Below, one piece after another: positions 9,496 to 18,012 of a DNA stretch of 64,000 nucleotides. Source of the stretch: Acidobacteriota bacterium. Lineage in GTDB: Bacteria > Acidobacteriota > Terriglobia > Bryobacterales > Bryobacteraceae. Position 1 is the first letter of the stretch; every line of letters starts with the position of its first letter. Under the pieces are notes generated by a model, which was given only the letters and a program-made list of their open reading frames with translations, had not been told where the DNA came from and did not search any database. Location: NCBI GenBank assembly GCA_016213775.1, contig JACQZR010000003.1, forward strand, positions 45,894 through 109,893, given 5' to 3'. The translations under genes and the position numbers were made by a program.

Positions 9496-10542
9496 CTAAC
9501 GAGAGACGGTTTCAAGACTGGCCTCCGCCGCCACTTCAGAAAGCTTCACGGGACGCCCTTCGAGGTACGATTTCTTCGCGGCCAGCGCCATCACCACGGG
9601 AACGCGCCCATCGGCGGCCGTTACAGGAGTCGGCTTGTCCGCGAGAACGGCCTCGACAAATGCACGCAGCTCCTTTTCGAAGCTGTCGAGATAACGTTCC
9701 ATAAAGAAGTTCAGCGGCAGATCGCGCCGCACCGACTCGGCCGTGCTCACCAGGGCGCGATTGGGATACACGTTCTCCGTGGCGATGGAGCCCTTGCTGC
9801 CCAACACCTCGACGCGCTGATCGTAGCCGTAGGGCGCCTGGCGGCAATTGTCAATGGTGCCGATGACGCCGTTGGCGAAACGCAGCAGGATGACGGCGGT
9901 GTCGACGTCGCCCGCTTTGCCGATCTCGGGATCGACACGCACGCCCGCCGACGCATACACCTCAGTCACTTCGTCGCCGATGAGAAAACGCGCCATGTCG
10001 AAATCGTGGATGGTCATGTCGAGGAACATGCCGCCCGACACTTTGACGTATGAGATCGGAGGAGGGCCGGGGTCGCGGCTGATGATGTGGATGAGGTGAG
10101 GGGTGCCGATTTCGCCGCTGACGATCGCCTCCCGCACGCGGGCGAAGTTGGCGTCAAAGCGGCGGTTGAAACCGACCTGCATTTTGACCTTGTGCCGCGT
10201 CACAGTCTCGAGGGCGAGGTCGATTTTTTCGAGCGTGTGATCGATGGGTTTTTCGCAGAAGATGTGCTTGCCCGCCAGCGCCGCCTGAATTGCCAGATCG
10301 GCATGCGTGTTGGTGGACGAACAGATGAGCACCGCGTCGATGCTCTTGTCGGCGAAGATTTCGTCCGCGGTCGCGCAGACGCGGGGAATGCCGCAGCGTT
10401 GCGCAACGGCCTGCGCAGTGGCGGCATCCGGATCGGTGACGGCGATGAGCGACGCTTCCGGAACACGAAACGCAATGGTCTCGCCGTGGACTTTGCCGAT
10501 GCGGCCGGCGCCGATCAGTCCGATATTCAGTTTGCTCTTCAT
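9496..10542 (-). CDS. iolG: myo-inositol 2-dehydrogenase (Gfo/Idh/MocA family)
   Basis: A 348-aa cytoplasmic oxidoreductase predicted to oxidise myo-inositol to scyllo-inosose with NAD+, the entry step of inositol catabolism. The Rossmann motif [12 protein letters not shown] is at the N-terminus, the conserved EKPID near residue 100, and [17 protein letters not shown] in the catalytic domain includes the Asp/His pair typical of IolG. Its length matches the family. The ATG overlaps the iolE stop (ATGA) and GAGGAGG lies just upstream within iolE, so translation is coupled. The assignment rests on sequence plus iolE, iolD, iolB and mmsA neighbours. Confidence 0.88.
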   Translation of the reverse strand: MKSKLNIGLIGAGRIGKVHGETIAFRVPEASLIAVTDPDAATAQAVAQRCGIPRVCATADEIFADKSIDAVLICSSTNTHADLAIQAALAGKHIFCEKPIDHTLEKIDLALETVTRHKVKMQVGFNRRFDANFARVREAIVSGEIGTPHLIHIISRDPGPPPISYVKVSGGMFLDMTIHDFDMARFLIGDEVTEVYASAGVRVDPEIGKAGDVDTAVILLRFANGVIGTIDNCRQAPYGYDQRVEVLGSKGSIATENVYPNRALVSTAESVRRDLPLNFFMERYLDSFEKELRAFVEAVLADKPTPVTAADGRVPVVMALAAKKSYLEGRPVKLSEVAAEASLETVSR

Positions 10543-11489
10543 AGAGCCTCCTCAATAGAACGCAGATATTGGCGGTTGCGGGCAGCGCTTTCCTTGGGCT
10601 CGCCCATACCGGGGAGGACATCCTGCTCCACCAGCACGTAACCGGAGTAGCTTGTCTTTTTAAGCCAGCCCAGCACCGCGGCAAAATCGACGCCGCCCTT
10701 GCCGAGCTCGCTGAACACGCCATGCTTCAGGGCTTCAAAATAATCCCACTGCTTTTCGCGGGCCTGACGGGCGACGTCAGGCTGGCAGTCCTTGAGATGG
10801 ATGTAGTGAATGCGGCCGGCGAAGCGCTCGAGCGCGGGGACGATATCGAAATGCCCCGCGCCATAGGCGAAGTGTCCGGTGTCGAAGACAAGTCCGATGG
10901 CGGCGGGATCGGTCAGCTCCAACAGCCGTGCGATCTCCTCGGGCGTTTCGACATAGCCGGCGCAATGATGATGGAACACGGTGCGCAATCCGGTCTCCTT
11001 CCGCACCGTTGTGCCCACCGCGTTGGCCCCATCGGCAAAGATGCGCCATTCGCTATCGGACAGCCCCATCGCCGGCGTCACACGGCCCGCGTTCTTTGTG
11101 CGCGCCGGCACTGACCCGTTGTTGTCGGCCAACACAAGATACGGTTTGGGGTCAGTTGCCACGCCGGCGAGCAGGCGCGCCGTCTTGACGGCATTCTCGA
11201 TGCCGGCCGCGTGCGCCGCGGGGTCCTTCAACGCCACCGGCACAAACGCACCCAACATCACCAACCCGCGCTTGCCGAGCTCCTGGCGGAGCACTGCGGG
11301 GTCAGTAGGCATGTAGCCCCAATCGCCCAACTCGGTGCCTGTATAGCCCGATGCGGCCAGTTCATCCAACATGCGGTCAAAGGCGATCTCCTCGCCGCTG
11401 CCCATGCCTTCAAATTCAAGAGTGCCCCAGGAACAAGGGGCGTTGCCAACGCGAAACGTCGCGATTTTTTGCTCCGCTGTTGTAGCCAT
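10539..11489 (-). CDS. iolE: Inosose dehydratase-like TIM-barrel protein
   Basis: A 316-aa xylose-isomerase-like TIM barrel predicted to dehydrate scyllo-inosose (IolE); an IolI isomerase role is the alternative. Visible motifs are [15 protein letters not shown] at the N-terminus, [43 protein letters not shown] and the late VEQD, together giving the Glu/Asp/His/Glu metal site. The ATG at 11489 overlaps the mmsA stop as TAATG and is preceded by GGAGG. An open extension to 11606 lies inside mmsA and is not protein-like, so it is discarded. The H-H-C-A-G-Y-V-E-T block favours IolE over IolI. Confidence 0.82.
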   Translation of the reverse strand: MATTAEQKIATFRVGNAPCSWGTLEFEGMGSGEEIAFDRMLDELAASGYTGTELGDWGYMPTDPAVLRQELGKRGLVMLGAFVPVALKDPAAHAAGIENAVKTARLLAGVATDPKPYLVLADNNGSVPARTKNAGRVTPAMGLSDSEWRIFADGANAVGTTVRKETGLRTVFHHHCAGYVETPEEIARLLELTDPAAIGLVFDTGHFAYGAGHFDIVPALERFAGRIHYIHLKDCQPDVARQAREKQWDYFEALKHGVFSELGKGGVDFAAVLGWLKKTSYSGYVLVEQDVLPGMGEPKESAARNRQYLRSIEEAL

Positions 11490-12958
11490 TAGAACCTCCG
11501 GCTCCATTCCTTCGGCCAGCGCTCGATCACTACTTTCTTGTCGGTATAGAATTCGACAGCATCGCGTCCCTGCGCATGCAGGACGCCAAAGAAGCTGCCC
11601 TTCCATCCACTGAACGGGAAATAGGCCATCGGCGCGGCCACTCCAATGTTCACGCCCACGTTGCCCGTGGGAATCAGATTGCGGAACTTGCGCGCGGCGG
11701 CTCCGCTCGTCGTGAAGATGGACGAAGCGTTGCCGTACGAATTGCGCGCGATCATCTCCATGGCCTCATCCACGTCCGCGGCGTGGACCAGGCTGAGCAC
11801 CGGCCCGAAGATTTCGGTTTCGGCGAGGCTGCTGGCGGCGGGAACACCGTCGAGCACGGTGGGGCCGACGAAGGTGCCGCCCGGGCAATCGGCCACGCGC
11901 GCGCTACGGCCGTCCACCACCGGACGCGCGCCTTCGGCCATGCCCTGTTCAATCAACTGCGTGATACGATCGCGGCTGGCGGACGTGATCACCGGGCCCA
12001 TCTGGACGCCCTTTTCGAGGCCAAACCCCACCTTCATCGACGAGGCCGTATTGCTGATGGACTGCGTGAACCACTTGCGTGCATCGCCCACCGTAACCGC
12101 CACCGACACCGCGAGACAGCGCTGGCCTGCACAGCCATAAGCGCTATCGGCGATGATCTGCGTGGTGGTTTCCGGCTCCGCGTCGGGCAGCACGACCACG
12201 TGATTTTTTGCGCCGCCCTGGCACTGCACCCGCTTGCCGTTGGCTGAAGCGCGCGCGTAGATGTACTTCGCTACCGGCGTCGAGCCGACGAAGCTGACGG
12301 CCTGCACCGCCGGATGATCGAGCAGCGCATCCACTGTGGGCTTGCCGCCATTCACCAGGTTCATCACGCCCTTGGGGAGCCCGGTTTTCTCAATCAATTC
12401 GGTGATGCGCGCCATGCACAGCGGCACGCGCTCGGACGGTTTCAACACCAGCGTGTTGCCGCAGGCGATGGCATACGGCAGGAACCACAACGGGATCATC
12501 GCCGGAAAGTTGAACGGCGTGATGACGGCAACAACACCGAGCGGCTGGCGGAACATCGACTCGTCAATGCCCGACGCCACATTCTCCAGGTTGTAGCCCT
12601 GCATCAGAATCGGGATGCCGCAGGCCACTTCGACATTTTCAATGCCACGCCGCAGCTCGCCTTTCGCTTCGCCAAGCGTCTTGCCGTTCTCGGTGGTGAT
12701 GAGCCGCGCCAGATCTTCGAAGTTCTCTTCAAGAAGCTGCTTGAGCTTGAACAGGTATTGAATACGTTCAGCCGGCGGCATGGCGCGCCACGCGGGAAAC
12801 GCCGCTGAAGCCGCATCCACGGCCGCGCTCACATCCGCCGCCGCTCCCGCGGGCGAACGCGCAATCACCTCGCCGGTGGCCGGATTCAACACCTCCGTTC
12901 CCGGCTCAGATGAGGGCTTGCGCCACGCGCCGCCAATGTAATCGAGTACTTCTTTCAT
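11489..12958 (-). CDS. mmsA: CoA-acylating methylmalonate/malonate-semialdehyde dehydrogenase
   Basis: A 489-aa aldehyde dehydrogenase predicted to convert malonate semialdehyde to acetyl-CoA with NAD+ and CoA, the last step of the iol pathway (IolA/MmsA). Motifs include [32 protein letters not shown], and [12 protein letters not shown] with the catalytic Cys near residue 281. The usual ALDH general-base Glu is absent before GAKNH, as expected for the CoA-dependent MMSDH class. The start at 12958 follows GGAGAT and overlaps the iolD stop (ATGA). The open frame reaches 13066 but the extra part lies within iolD. Confidence 0.9.
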   Translation of the reverse strand: MKEVLDYIGGAWRKPSSEPGTEVLNPATGEVIARSPAGAAADVSAAVDAASAAFPAWRAMPPAERIQYLFKLKQLLEENFEDLARLITTENGKTLGEAKGELRRGIENVEVACGIPILMQGYNLENVASGIDESMFRQPLGVVAVITPFNFPAMIPLWFLPYAIACGNTLVLKPSERVPLCMARITELIEKTGLPKGVMNLVNGGKPTVDALLDHPAVQAVSFVGSTPVAKYIYARASANGKRVQCQGGAKNHVVVLPDAEPETTTQIIADSAYGCAGQRCLAVSVAVTVGDARKWFTQSISNTASSMKVGFGLEKGVQMGPVITSASRDRITQLIEQGMAEGARPVVDGRSARVADCPGGTFVGPTVLDGVPAASSLAETEIFGPVLSLVHAADVDEAMEMIARNSYGNASSIFTTSGAAARKFRNLIPTGNVGVNIGVAAPMAYFPFSGWKGSFFGVLHAQGRDAVEFYTDKKVVIERWPKEWSRRF

Positions 12959-14823
12959 GCTTTGATCTCCAGATGCCGTTCCTGTTTGACTGCCACTTCC
13001 CATTTCGCCCGGGCTTCGCGAATGCTCCCGATTTCGGACACTTCCGAAATGGGCACATCCCACCACGATTCATAACCCGGCACTTTCATCTCCTTATCCA
13101 CCTCCACCACCACTGCGCAGGTGCGGTCCGAGGCGGCCATGGCCTCGACGGCCCTGGCGTATTCGTCGTGAGTGCGGACACGCGTGGTGATTGCGCCGAG
13201 GCCTTCGCACAGCGCCGCAAAGTCGATGGGTATATTCTGCCCGTCGAGCTGACCGCTGCCGGTGCGATAGCGGTAGTTGGTGCCGAAGCCTTTCGATCCG
13301 ATGGCTTGCGACAATCCGCCGATGCTCGAAAAGCCGTGGTTGTCCAGCACGATGATGTTCAGCTTGTAGCCTTCCTGAATGGAAGAGGCGATTTCAGAGG
13401 ACATCATCAGGAACGAGCCGTCGCCCAGCATGACGTACACTTCGCGCGACGGATCGGCCATCTTCACACCAAGTCCGCCGGCGATTTCGTAGCCCATGGT
13501 GGAGTATCCGTATTCGAGGTGATAGCCGTTGGGCTCGCGTGCGCGCCACAGCTTGTGCAGATCGCCGGGCAGGCTTCCGGCCGCACCCACCACGATGTCT
13601 CGCGGGCCCGACACACGGTTCACCACGCCCACCGCTTCGCCCTGGCTGATGGGCGGTCCGTGACGTAGCGCATAGAGACGGTCTGTCTCCGCTTCCCAGC
13701 GCTGCTTCCACTCACCGATGAGCGCCGTGTAGTCGGCTTCCACGCGATAGCCATTCACTGAGGCGGCGAGTTGCTCGAGGGCTTCCTTCGCATCGGCAAC
13801 CAGCGGCAGGCCCGCATGCTTGAAGGCATCGAACTCGGCCACGTTGATATTGAGGAAGCGCACGTTCGGGTTCTGGAACGCTGTCTTGGACGCGGTGGTG
13901 AAGTCGCTGAGGCGCGTGCCGATGGCGATGATCAGATCCGCTTCACGCGCCGCGATGTTCGCCCCCGGCGTTCCGGTGACGCCCACCGCGCCGAGATTCT
14001 GTGGATGATCGAATGCAAGCGAGCTCTTTCCCGCCTGCGTCTCGCCCACAGGAATCCCCGTCTGTTCCACGAATCGCGCCAGCGCCTGCGTGGCTTCGCT
14101 ATAGAGCACACCACCGCCGGCGATGATCATCGGCCGCGTTGCGGAGCGGATCATCTCCGACGCGCGCGCCAGCATCGCCCGCTCCGGTTCTGCCCGCGCG
14201 ATGTGCCACACACGCTTTTCGAACATTTCTTTCGGATAGTCGTAGGCTTCGGCCTGCACATCCTGCGGCAGGGCCAGCGTCACTGCGCCGGTCTGCGCCG
14301 GGGAGGTGAGCACGCGCATCGCCTCCACCACTGAACAGATCAGTTGATCGGGCCGGTTGATGCGGTCCCAATAGCGCGACACGGGCTTGAAGGCATCGTT
14401 CACCGACACATCCTGACCCTGTTCCGATTCCAACTGCTGCAACACCGGTGCCACATTGCGGCGCGCGAAAATGTCGCCGGGCAGCAGCAGCACCGGAAGC
14501 CGGTTCACCGTGGCCATGGCCGCGCCGGTGATCATGTTGGTTGCGCCGGGGCCAATCGACGAGAGGCAGGCGAAGGTGCCCATGCGGTTCATCGTCTTGG
14601 CGAACGCAGCGGCGATGTGCACGGAAGCCTGTTCGTTCTTGCTCTGGTAGTAACGGAAATCGGGATGCTGCTGGAGAGCCTGTCCCACGCCGGCGATGCA
14701 GCCGTGTCCAAAGATGCCCCAGGCGCCGTGAAAGAAGCGCTGCTCTTTGCCGTCGCGCTCCACGTGCTGTTGTTTCAGGAAGGCAACCAGGGCCTGCGCC
14801 ATCGTCATTCTTCGGGTTGGCAT
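12955..14823 (-). CDS. iolD: 3D-(3,5/4)-trihydroxycyclohexane-1,2-dione hydrolase
   Basis: A 622-aa thiamine-diphosphate enzyme predicted to open the ring of trihydroxycyclohexane-1,2-dione to 5-deoxy-glucuronate. The N-terminal Pyr domain contains FFHGAWGIFGHGCIAGVGQAL and SSIGPGATNM; the central domain contains PVGETQAGKSS; the C-terminal PP domain contains MLGDGSFLMMSSEI and DNHGF, the GDG...N ThDP/Mg motif. Its length matches IolD. The ATG at 14823 follows GGAGA and starts 2 nt after iolB; the stop overlaps mmsA. The family is clear because no other ThDP enzyme fits between iolB and mmsA. Confidence 0.92.
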   Translation of the reverse strand: MPTRRMTMAQALVAFLKQQHVERDGKEQRFFHGAWGIFGHGCIAGVGQALQQHPDFRYYQSKNEQASVHIAAAFAKTMNRMGTFACLSSIGPGATNMITGAAMATVNRLPVLLLPGDIFARRNVAPVLQQLESEQGQDVSVNDAFKPVSRYWDRINRPDQLICSVVEAMRVLTSPAQTGAVTLALPQDVQAEAYDYPKEMFEKRVWHIARAEPERAMLARASEMIRSATRPMIIAGGGVLYSEATQALARFVEQTGIPVGETQAGKSSLAFDHPQNLGAVGVTGTPGANIAAREADLIIAIGTRLSDFTTASKTAFQNPNVRFLNINVAEFDAFKHAGLPLVADAKEALEQLAASVNGYRVEADYTALIGEWKQRWEAETDRLYALRHGPPISQGEAVGVVNRVSGPRDIVVGAAGSLPGDLHKLWRAREPNGYHLEYGYSTMGYEIAGGLGVKMADPSREVYVMLGDGSFLMMSSEIASSIQEGYKLNIIVLDNHGFSSIGGLSQAIGSKGFGTNYRYRTGSGQLDGQNIPIDFAALCEGLGAITTRVRTHDEYARAVEAMAASDRTCAVVVEVDKEMKVPGYESWWDVPISEVSEIGSIREARAKWEVAVKQERHLEIKA

Positions 14824-14825
14824 GT

Positions 14826-15650
14826 CTAGTTCTCCATCTCCATCGTCACTACCGGAACGCGCGGGTCCTTGTCGCGCCACGTCTCCTTCACCCACTGATA
14901 ATCCGGATCGTCCGACGCCGCCATTGAGCGCGCGGAACCGGCGAGCGCATTGAGGTAGTACACGTTGTAGCCGTGCGCGGCCACCACCGGATGGTAGCCT
15001 TCCGGCACCAGAACCATTTCCCCGTCGCGTACGGAAATCGTCTCATCCAGTCTGCGGTCGCCCGTATAGACTTTCTGAATCGCGTAGCCTTCCGGACGGT
15101 CGATGCGGTAGTAGTAAATCTCTTCGAGATCCACTTCACCCGGCGGGTTGTGCACATCGTGTTTATGCGGCGGATAGCTGGACCAGTTGCCGCTCGGCGT
15201 GTAGACCTCCACCACCAGCAGACGGTGCGCATCAAACTCCGGGCGGATGATCTTGTTGATCTGCCGCGTTGCATTGGCGGCGCCGCGGATCTCCATCTCG
15301 ATGTCTGCCGGCGTGATGAGCCGCGGGGGATGCGATTGGTCAGCGCGGCAAAAGCAGAAGGCCAGGTCGCACTCGGATTCAGCGGTCACGGTGAAGCGCG
15401 TGCCGATGGGCAGATAGAGCGCGTAGGGCATGCCGGAGAAGACGTTCGGCCGCCGTCCGATTCCCTTCCATTCGCCCTGCGAGGAGGTGACCGAACATTG
15501 CCCGCCGAGCACAACGAGACCCAACTCGCGGTTGCCGGTGTCGCCTTCCTGGCGTTCCCCGGGCTTCATTTTCCGGTTGAGAAACGAAAGATACTTGAAG
15601 CTCTCTATTTCCGTTTGCGCCCCTTCCTGGGGGCGGAGGAGTAGTTGCAT
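14826..15650 (-). CDS. iolB: 5-deoxy-glucuronate isomerase
   Basis: A 274-aa cupin predicted to isomerise 5-deoxy-D-glucuronate to 5-dehydro-2-deoxy-D-gluconate. The C-terminal cupin carries SYPPHKHDVHNPP and DLEEIYYYRID (metal-binding His/His/Glu), followed by GYHPVVAAHGYNVYYLN, all typical of IolB; the N-terminal cupin is degenerate. It begins inside the 3' end of the lacI gene (46-nt overlap) and ends 2 nt before iolD. The product would normally go to IolC and IolJ, neither of which is encoded in this window. Confidence 0.92.
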   Translation of the reverse strand: MQLLLRPQEGAQTEIESFKYLSFLNRKMKPGERQEGDTGNRELGLVVLGGQCSVTSSQGEWKGIGRRPNVFSGMPYALYLPIGTRFTVTAESECDLAFCFCRADQSHPPRLITPADIEMEIRGAANATRQINKIIRPEFDAHRLLVVEVYTPSGNWSSYPPHKHDVHNPPGEVDLEEIYYYRIDRPEGYAIQKVYTGDRRLDETISVRDGEMVLVPEGYHPVVAAHGYNVYYLNALAGSARSMAASDDPDYQWVKETWRDKDPRVPVVTMEMEN

Positions 15651-16735
15651 GTCTGGTTCTCCTTGGTTGGTTGATCGGGGGGAGCGGCGGTGGACTGGCG
15701 AATCAGCAGTTCGCCCGACACGCGCACATTCTGTTCGGCTTCGCTGCCGGCCATTAATTTCAACAGTGCCTGCATCGCCATCCGGCCCATCTCCTGCTTC
15801 GGCTGGTGAACGGTGGTCAAGGGCGGATCCACGAAAAGGCTGAGCGGAAGATCGTCGAACCCCACCAGCGAAATATCCGCGGGAACGCGAAGGCCGCGGG
15901 CGCGTATCGCTTTCAACGCACCAATCGCCGTCATGTCGTTGTAGCAGAACACGGCCGTGGGCCGGCGGCGGTGCGCCAGCAGTTTCTCCATCGCCAACCG
16001 GCCGCCTTCCGCCTTGCCATCGCCATGTAGAATCAGTTCGGGCTGGAACGGAACGTCGGCCGCATCCAACGCCGCGCGGTAGCCGCTGAAGCGCTCCGAA
16101 TCGGAGCCGTGCCCAAAGCGGTCGCCGATGTACGCCACGCGAGTGTGCCCCAGTTCGATGAGGTGCGCCACCGCCTGCCGGCTGCCTTCGAAATTGTCGA
16201 TCACGATCGAGTGGGCGAACTGGCTCGGGTGTTGATTGTTGAGCAGAACAATCGGGATGCGCATACGTTCGAGCACCGGTCCGTAAAGTGCGCCGACACG
16301 CGAGGCGGTCACGACGATGCCATCCACGCGGCGGTCTTCAAAGGAATGGACCACTTTCATTTCGCGGTCCGGATCGGCGTGGCAGTTGGCGAGGAACACT
16401 GAGTAGTCATGCACGATTGCTTCGTCTTCGATTCCCTTCACCACCTCGGCGACAAAGGGATCATCGATGCTGGTGACCACCACACCGATGGTGCTGGTCC
16501 TGCTGGTGGCCAGGCTGCGGGCGACGGCGCTGGCGCGGAAGCCGCTTTCGGCGGCGATGCGGCGAATATTTTCAGCGGTTTCGGGATTGACGAGGGGGCT
16601 TTCGCGGAGCGCGCGCGAGACAGTGGAATGCGAAACACGGGCGAGGCGCGCGATGTCCTTAATGGAGACTCGCTTCGCAGCCGCCGCGCTAAAGGCGGCG
16701 TTCGATTTCCCGGGCGAAGAGGCGTCGCTGAACAC
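15605..16735 (-). CDS. LacI-family transcriptional repressor of the inositol regulon
   Basis: A LacI/PurR-type regulator of about 376 aa: N-terminal helix-turn-helix (VSIKDIARLARVSHSTVSRALRES), a hinge, then a periplasmic-binding-protein-like effector domain (TIGVVVTSIDDPFVAEVVKGI; VGFDDLPLSLFVDPPLTTV). It is the first gene of the iol operon and divergent from the transaldolase/TonB operon. The GTG at 16735 is chosen because the predicted promoter places the transcript start near 16741; a longer TTG start at 16747 would lie upstream of it. No ATG is available. Likely effector is inositol or a pathway intermediate (inference). The C-terminal tail is basic and overlaps iolB by 46 nt. Confidence 0.85.
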   Translation of the reverse strand: MFSDASSPGKSNAAFSAAAAKRVSIKDIARLARVSHSTVSRALRESPLVNPETAENIRRIAAESGFRASAVARSLATSRTSTIGVVVTSIDDPFVAEVVKGIEDEAIVHDYSVFLANCHADPDREMKVVHSFEDRRVDGIVVTASRVGALYGPVLERMRIPIVLLNNQHPSQFAHSIVIDNFEGSRQAVAHLIELGHTRVAYIGDRFGHGSDSERFSGYRAALDAADVPFQPELILHGDGKAEGGRLAMEKLLAHRRRPTAVFCYNDMTAIGALKAIRARGLRVPADISLVGFDDLPLSLFVDPPLTTVHQPKQEMGRMAMQALLKLMAGSEAEQNVRVSGELLIRQSTAAPPDQPTKENQTCNYSSAPRKGRKRK

Positions 16736-16742
16736 GTGTGCA
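16729..16742. promoter_or_regulatory. LacI-type operator O1 (iol operon side)
   Basis: TGAACACGTGTGCA is a near-perfect palindrome with a central CG, as expected for LacI-family sites. A reverse-oriented copy lies at 16851-16864. It covers the predicted start point of the minus-strand promoter and the first codons of the repressor gene, suggesting autorepression. Confidence 0.7.
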
Positions 16743-16747
16743 ATCAA

Positions 16748-16777
16748 ATTCTACGCCGGTGGAAACAGACTTGTAAA
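16748..16777 (-). promoter_or_regulatory. Predicted sigma70 promoter for the lacI-iol operon
   Basis: On the minus strand, TTTACA (16777-16772) and TAGAAT (16753-16748) are separated by 18 nt. The predicted start point near 16741 falls inside operator O1. Confidence 0.55.
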
Positions 16778-16816
16778 GTGAAAAGCGCGCGTCATCGTAC
16801 TTTTACACATTCGTAC

Positions 16817-16845
16817 TTGACTCGAAACGCATCAGGAGTTAGGAT
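16817..16845 (+). promoter_or_regulatory. Predicted sigma70 promoter for the transaldolase/TonB operon
   Basis: TTGACT (16817-16822) and TAGGAT (16840-16845) are separated by 17 nt. The predicted start point near 16852 falls inside operator O2. The distance from -10 to operator (5 nt) equals that at the divergent promoter. Confidence 0.55.
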
Positions 16846-16850
16846 TTTTA

Positions 16851-16864
16851 TGCACACGTGTTCA
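16851..16864. promoter_or_regulatory. LacI-type operator O2 (transaldolase side)
   Basis: TGCACACGTGTTCA is the exact reverse complement of O1, and the match extends one base further. The two centres are 122 bp apart. It lies 17 bp upstream of the transaldolase ATG, over the predicted start point. Confidence 0.7.
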
Positions 16865-16880
16865 GAGCCTGGTAGCTTTT

Positions 16881-17981
16881 ATGTCACAAGTAACCCCGTC
16901 CGTCTCCTTCAAAAGCCCCCTCCATGAAATGACGCAGACCACTCCCACCTGCCTGTGGAACGACTCTGCTTCGCTGGAGGAGTTGACCTACTCCCTCAGC
17001 CACGGCGCAGTGGGCGCCACCTGCAATCCGGTCATTGCCGTCAGCGTGCTGAAGGCGGAATGGGCCCGCTGGAAAGTGCGCATTGCCGAACTGGTTCAGC
17101 AGATGCCACTCGCTTCTGAGGAGGAGATCGGTTGGCGCGTGATTGAAGAGATGTCAGCGCAGGCCGCTTCGCTGCTCGAACCGGTTTTCCGCGAGCACAA
17201 AGGACGCAACGGCAGGCTCTCCATTCAGACCGATCCGCGCCTCTACCGCAACACGCGCGCGATCGTCGACCAGGCAGTGCACTTCTCCAATCTCGCGCCA
17301 AACATGATCGTCAAGATCCCGGCCACCTGCGCCGGTATCCCCGCCATCGAGGAAGCCACGTATCAGGGTGTGAGTATCAACGCCACCGTGTCCTTTACAC
17401 TGCCGCAGTGCATTGCCGTTGCGGAAGCGGTGGAGCGCGGGTTGCAGCGGCGCGAGCGCGAAGGCAAGGACATCGCGACGATGGGCCCGGTGTGCACCAT
17501 CATGGTGGGCCGCCTGGACGACTGGCTGAAGGTGAGGCTCGACAAAGATAACCTCAGCACTGATCCCGGATATCTGGAGTGGGCCGGCGTGGCGGTGTTC
17601 AAGAAAGCCTACGCGATCTTTCAGCAGCGCGGCTACCGGCTGCGCCTGCTCTCGGCCGCGTTCCGCAATCACATGCACTGGAGCGAGTTCATCGGCGGCG
17701 ATGTCGTCATCTCGCCCCCATGCTCCTGGCAGAAGCGCTACAACGCCAGCGACATTCCCGTTATCAACCGTATCGGCACGCCCGTGGACGATCGCATCGT
17801 CCAGGACCTGCTCAAGAGATTCCCCGATTTCCGCCGCGCCTACATGGAAGATGGCCTCTCCCTTCCTGAGTTCGACACCTTCGGCTGTACGGCGCGGACG
17901 CTGCGGCAATTCATCGGCGCATGCGCGGACCTGTCCTCAATGGTACGGGACGTAATGCTGCCCAACCCCGATCTCAAGTAA
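16881..17981 (+). CDS. Transaldolase-family protein
   Basis: A 366-aa class I aldolase-fold protein. CLWNDSASLEELTYSLSHGAVGATCNPVI at the N-terminus corresponds to the transaldolase D-S-A...GATSNP motif, and NMIVKIPAT contains the likely Schiff-base Lys (about residue 145). Transaldolases transfer dihydroxyacetone units or, in fructose-6-phosphate aldolase relatives, cleave ketose phosphates. It is divergent from the iol operon, under a matching operator, and 31 nt upstream of a TonB receptor gene, so a role in inositol-derived carbon flow is inferred. A second in-frame ATG at 16929 is a possible start. It is longer than typical TalB or MipB, with C-terminal extra sequence. Confidence 0.75.
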   Translation: MSQVTPSVSFKSPLHEMTQTTPTCLWNDSASLEELTYSLSHGAVGATCNPVIAVSVLKAEWARWKVRIAELVQQMPLASEEEIGWRVIEEMSAQAASLLEPVFREHKGRNGRLSIQTDPRLYRNTRAIVDQAVHFSNLAPNMIVKIPATCAGIPAIEEATYQGVSINATVSFTLPQCIAVAEAVERGLQRREREGKDIATMGPVCTIMVGRLDDWLKVRLDKDNLSTDPGYLEWAGVAVFKKAYAIFQQRGYRLRLLSAAFRNHMHWSEFIGGDVVISPPCSWQKRYNASDIPVINRIGTPVDDRIVQDLLKRFPDFRRAYMEDGLSLPEFDTFGCTARTLRQFIGACADLSSMVRDVMLPNPDLK

Positions 17982-18012
17982 TCAGCCCCTACCAGGAGGT
18001 TTGAACAGACAC

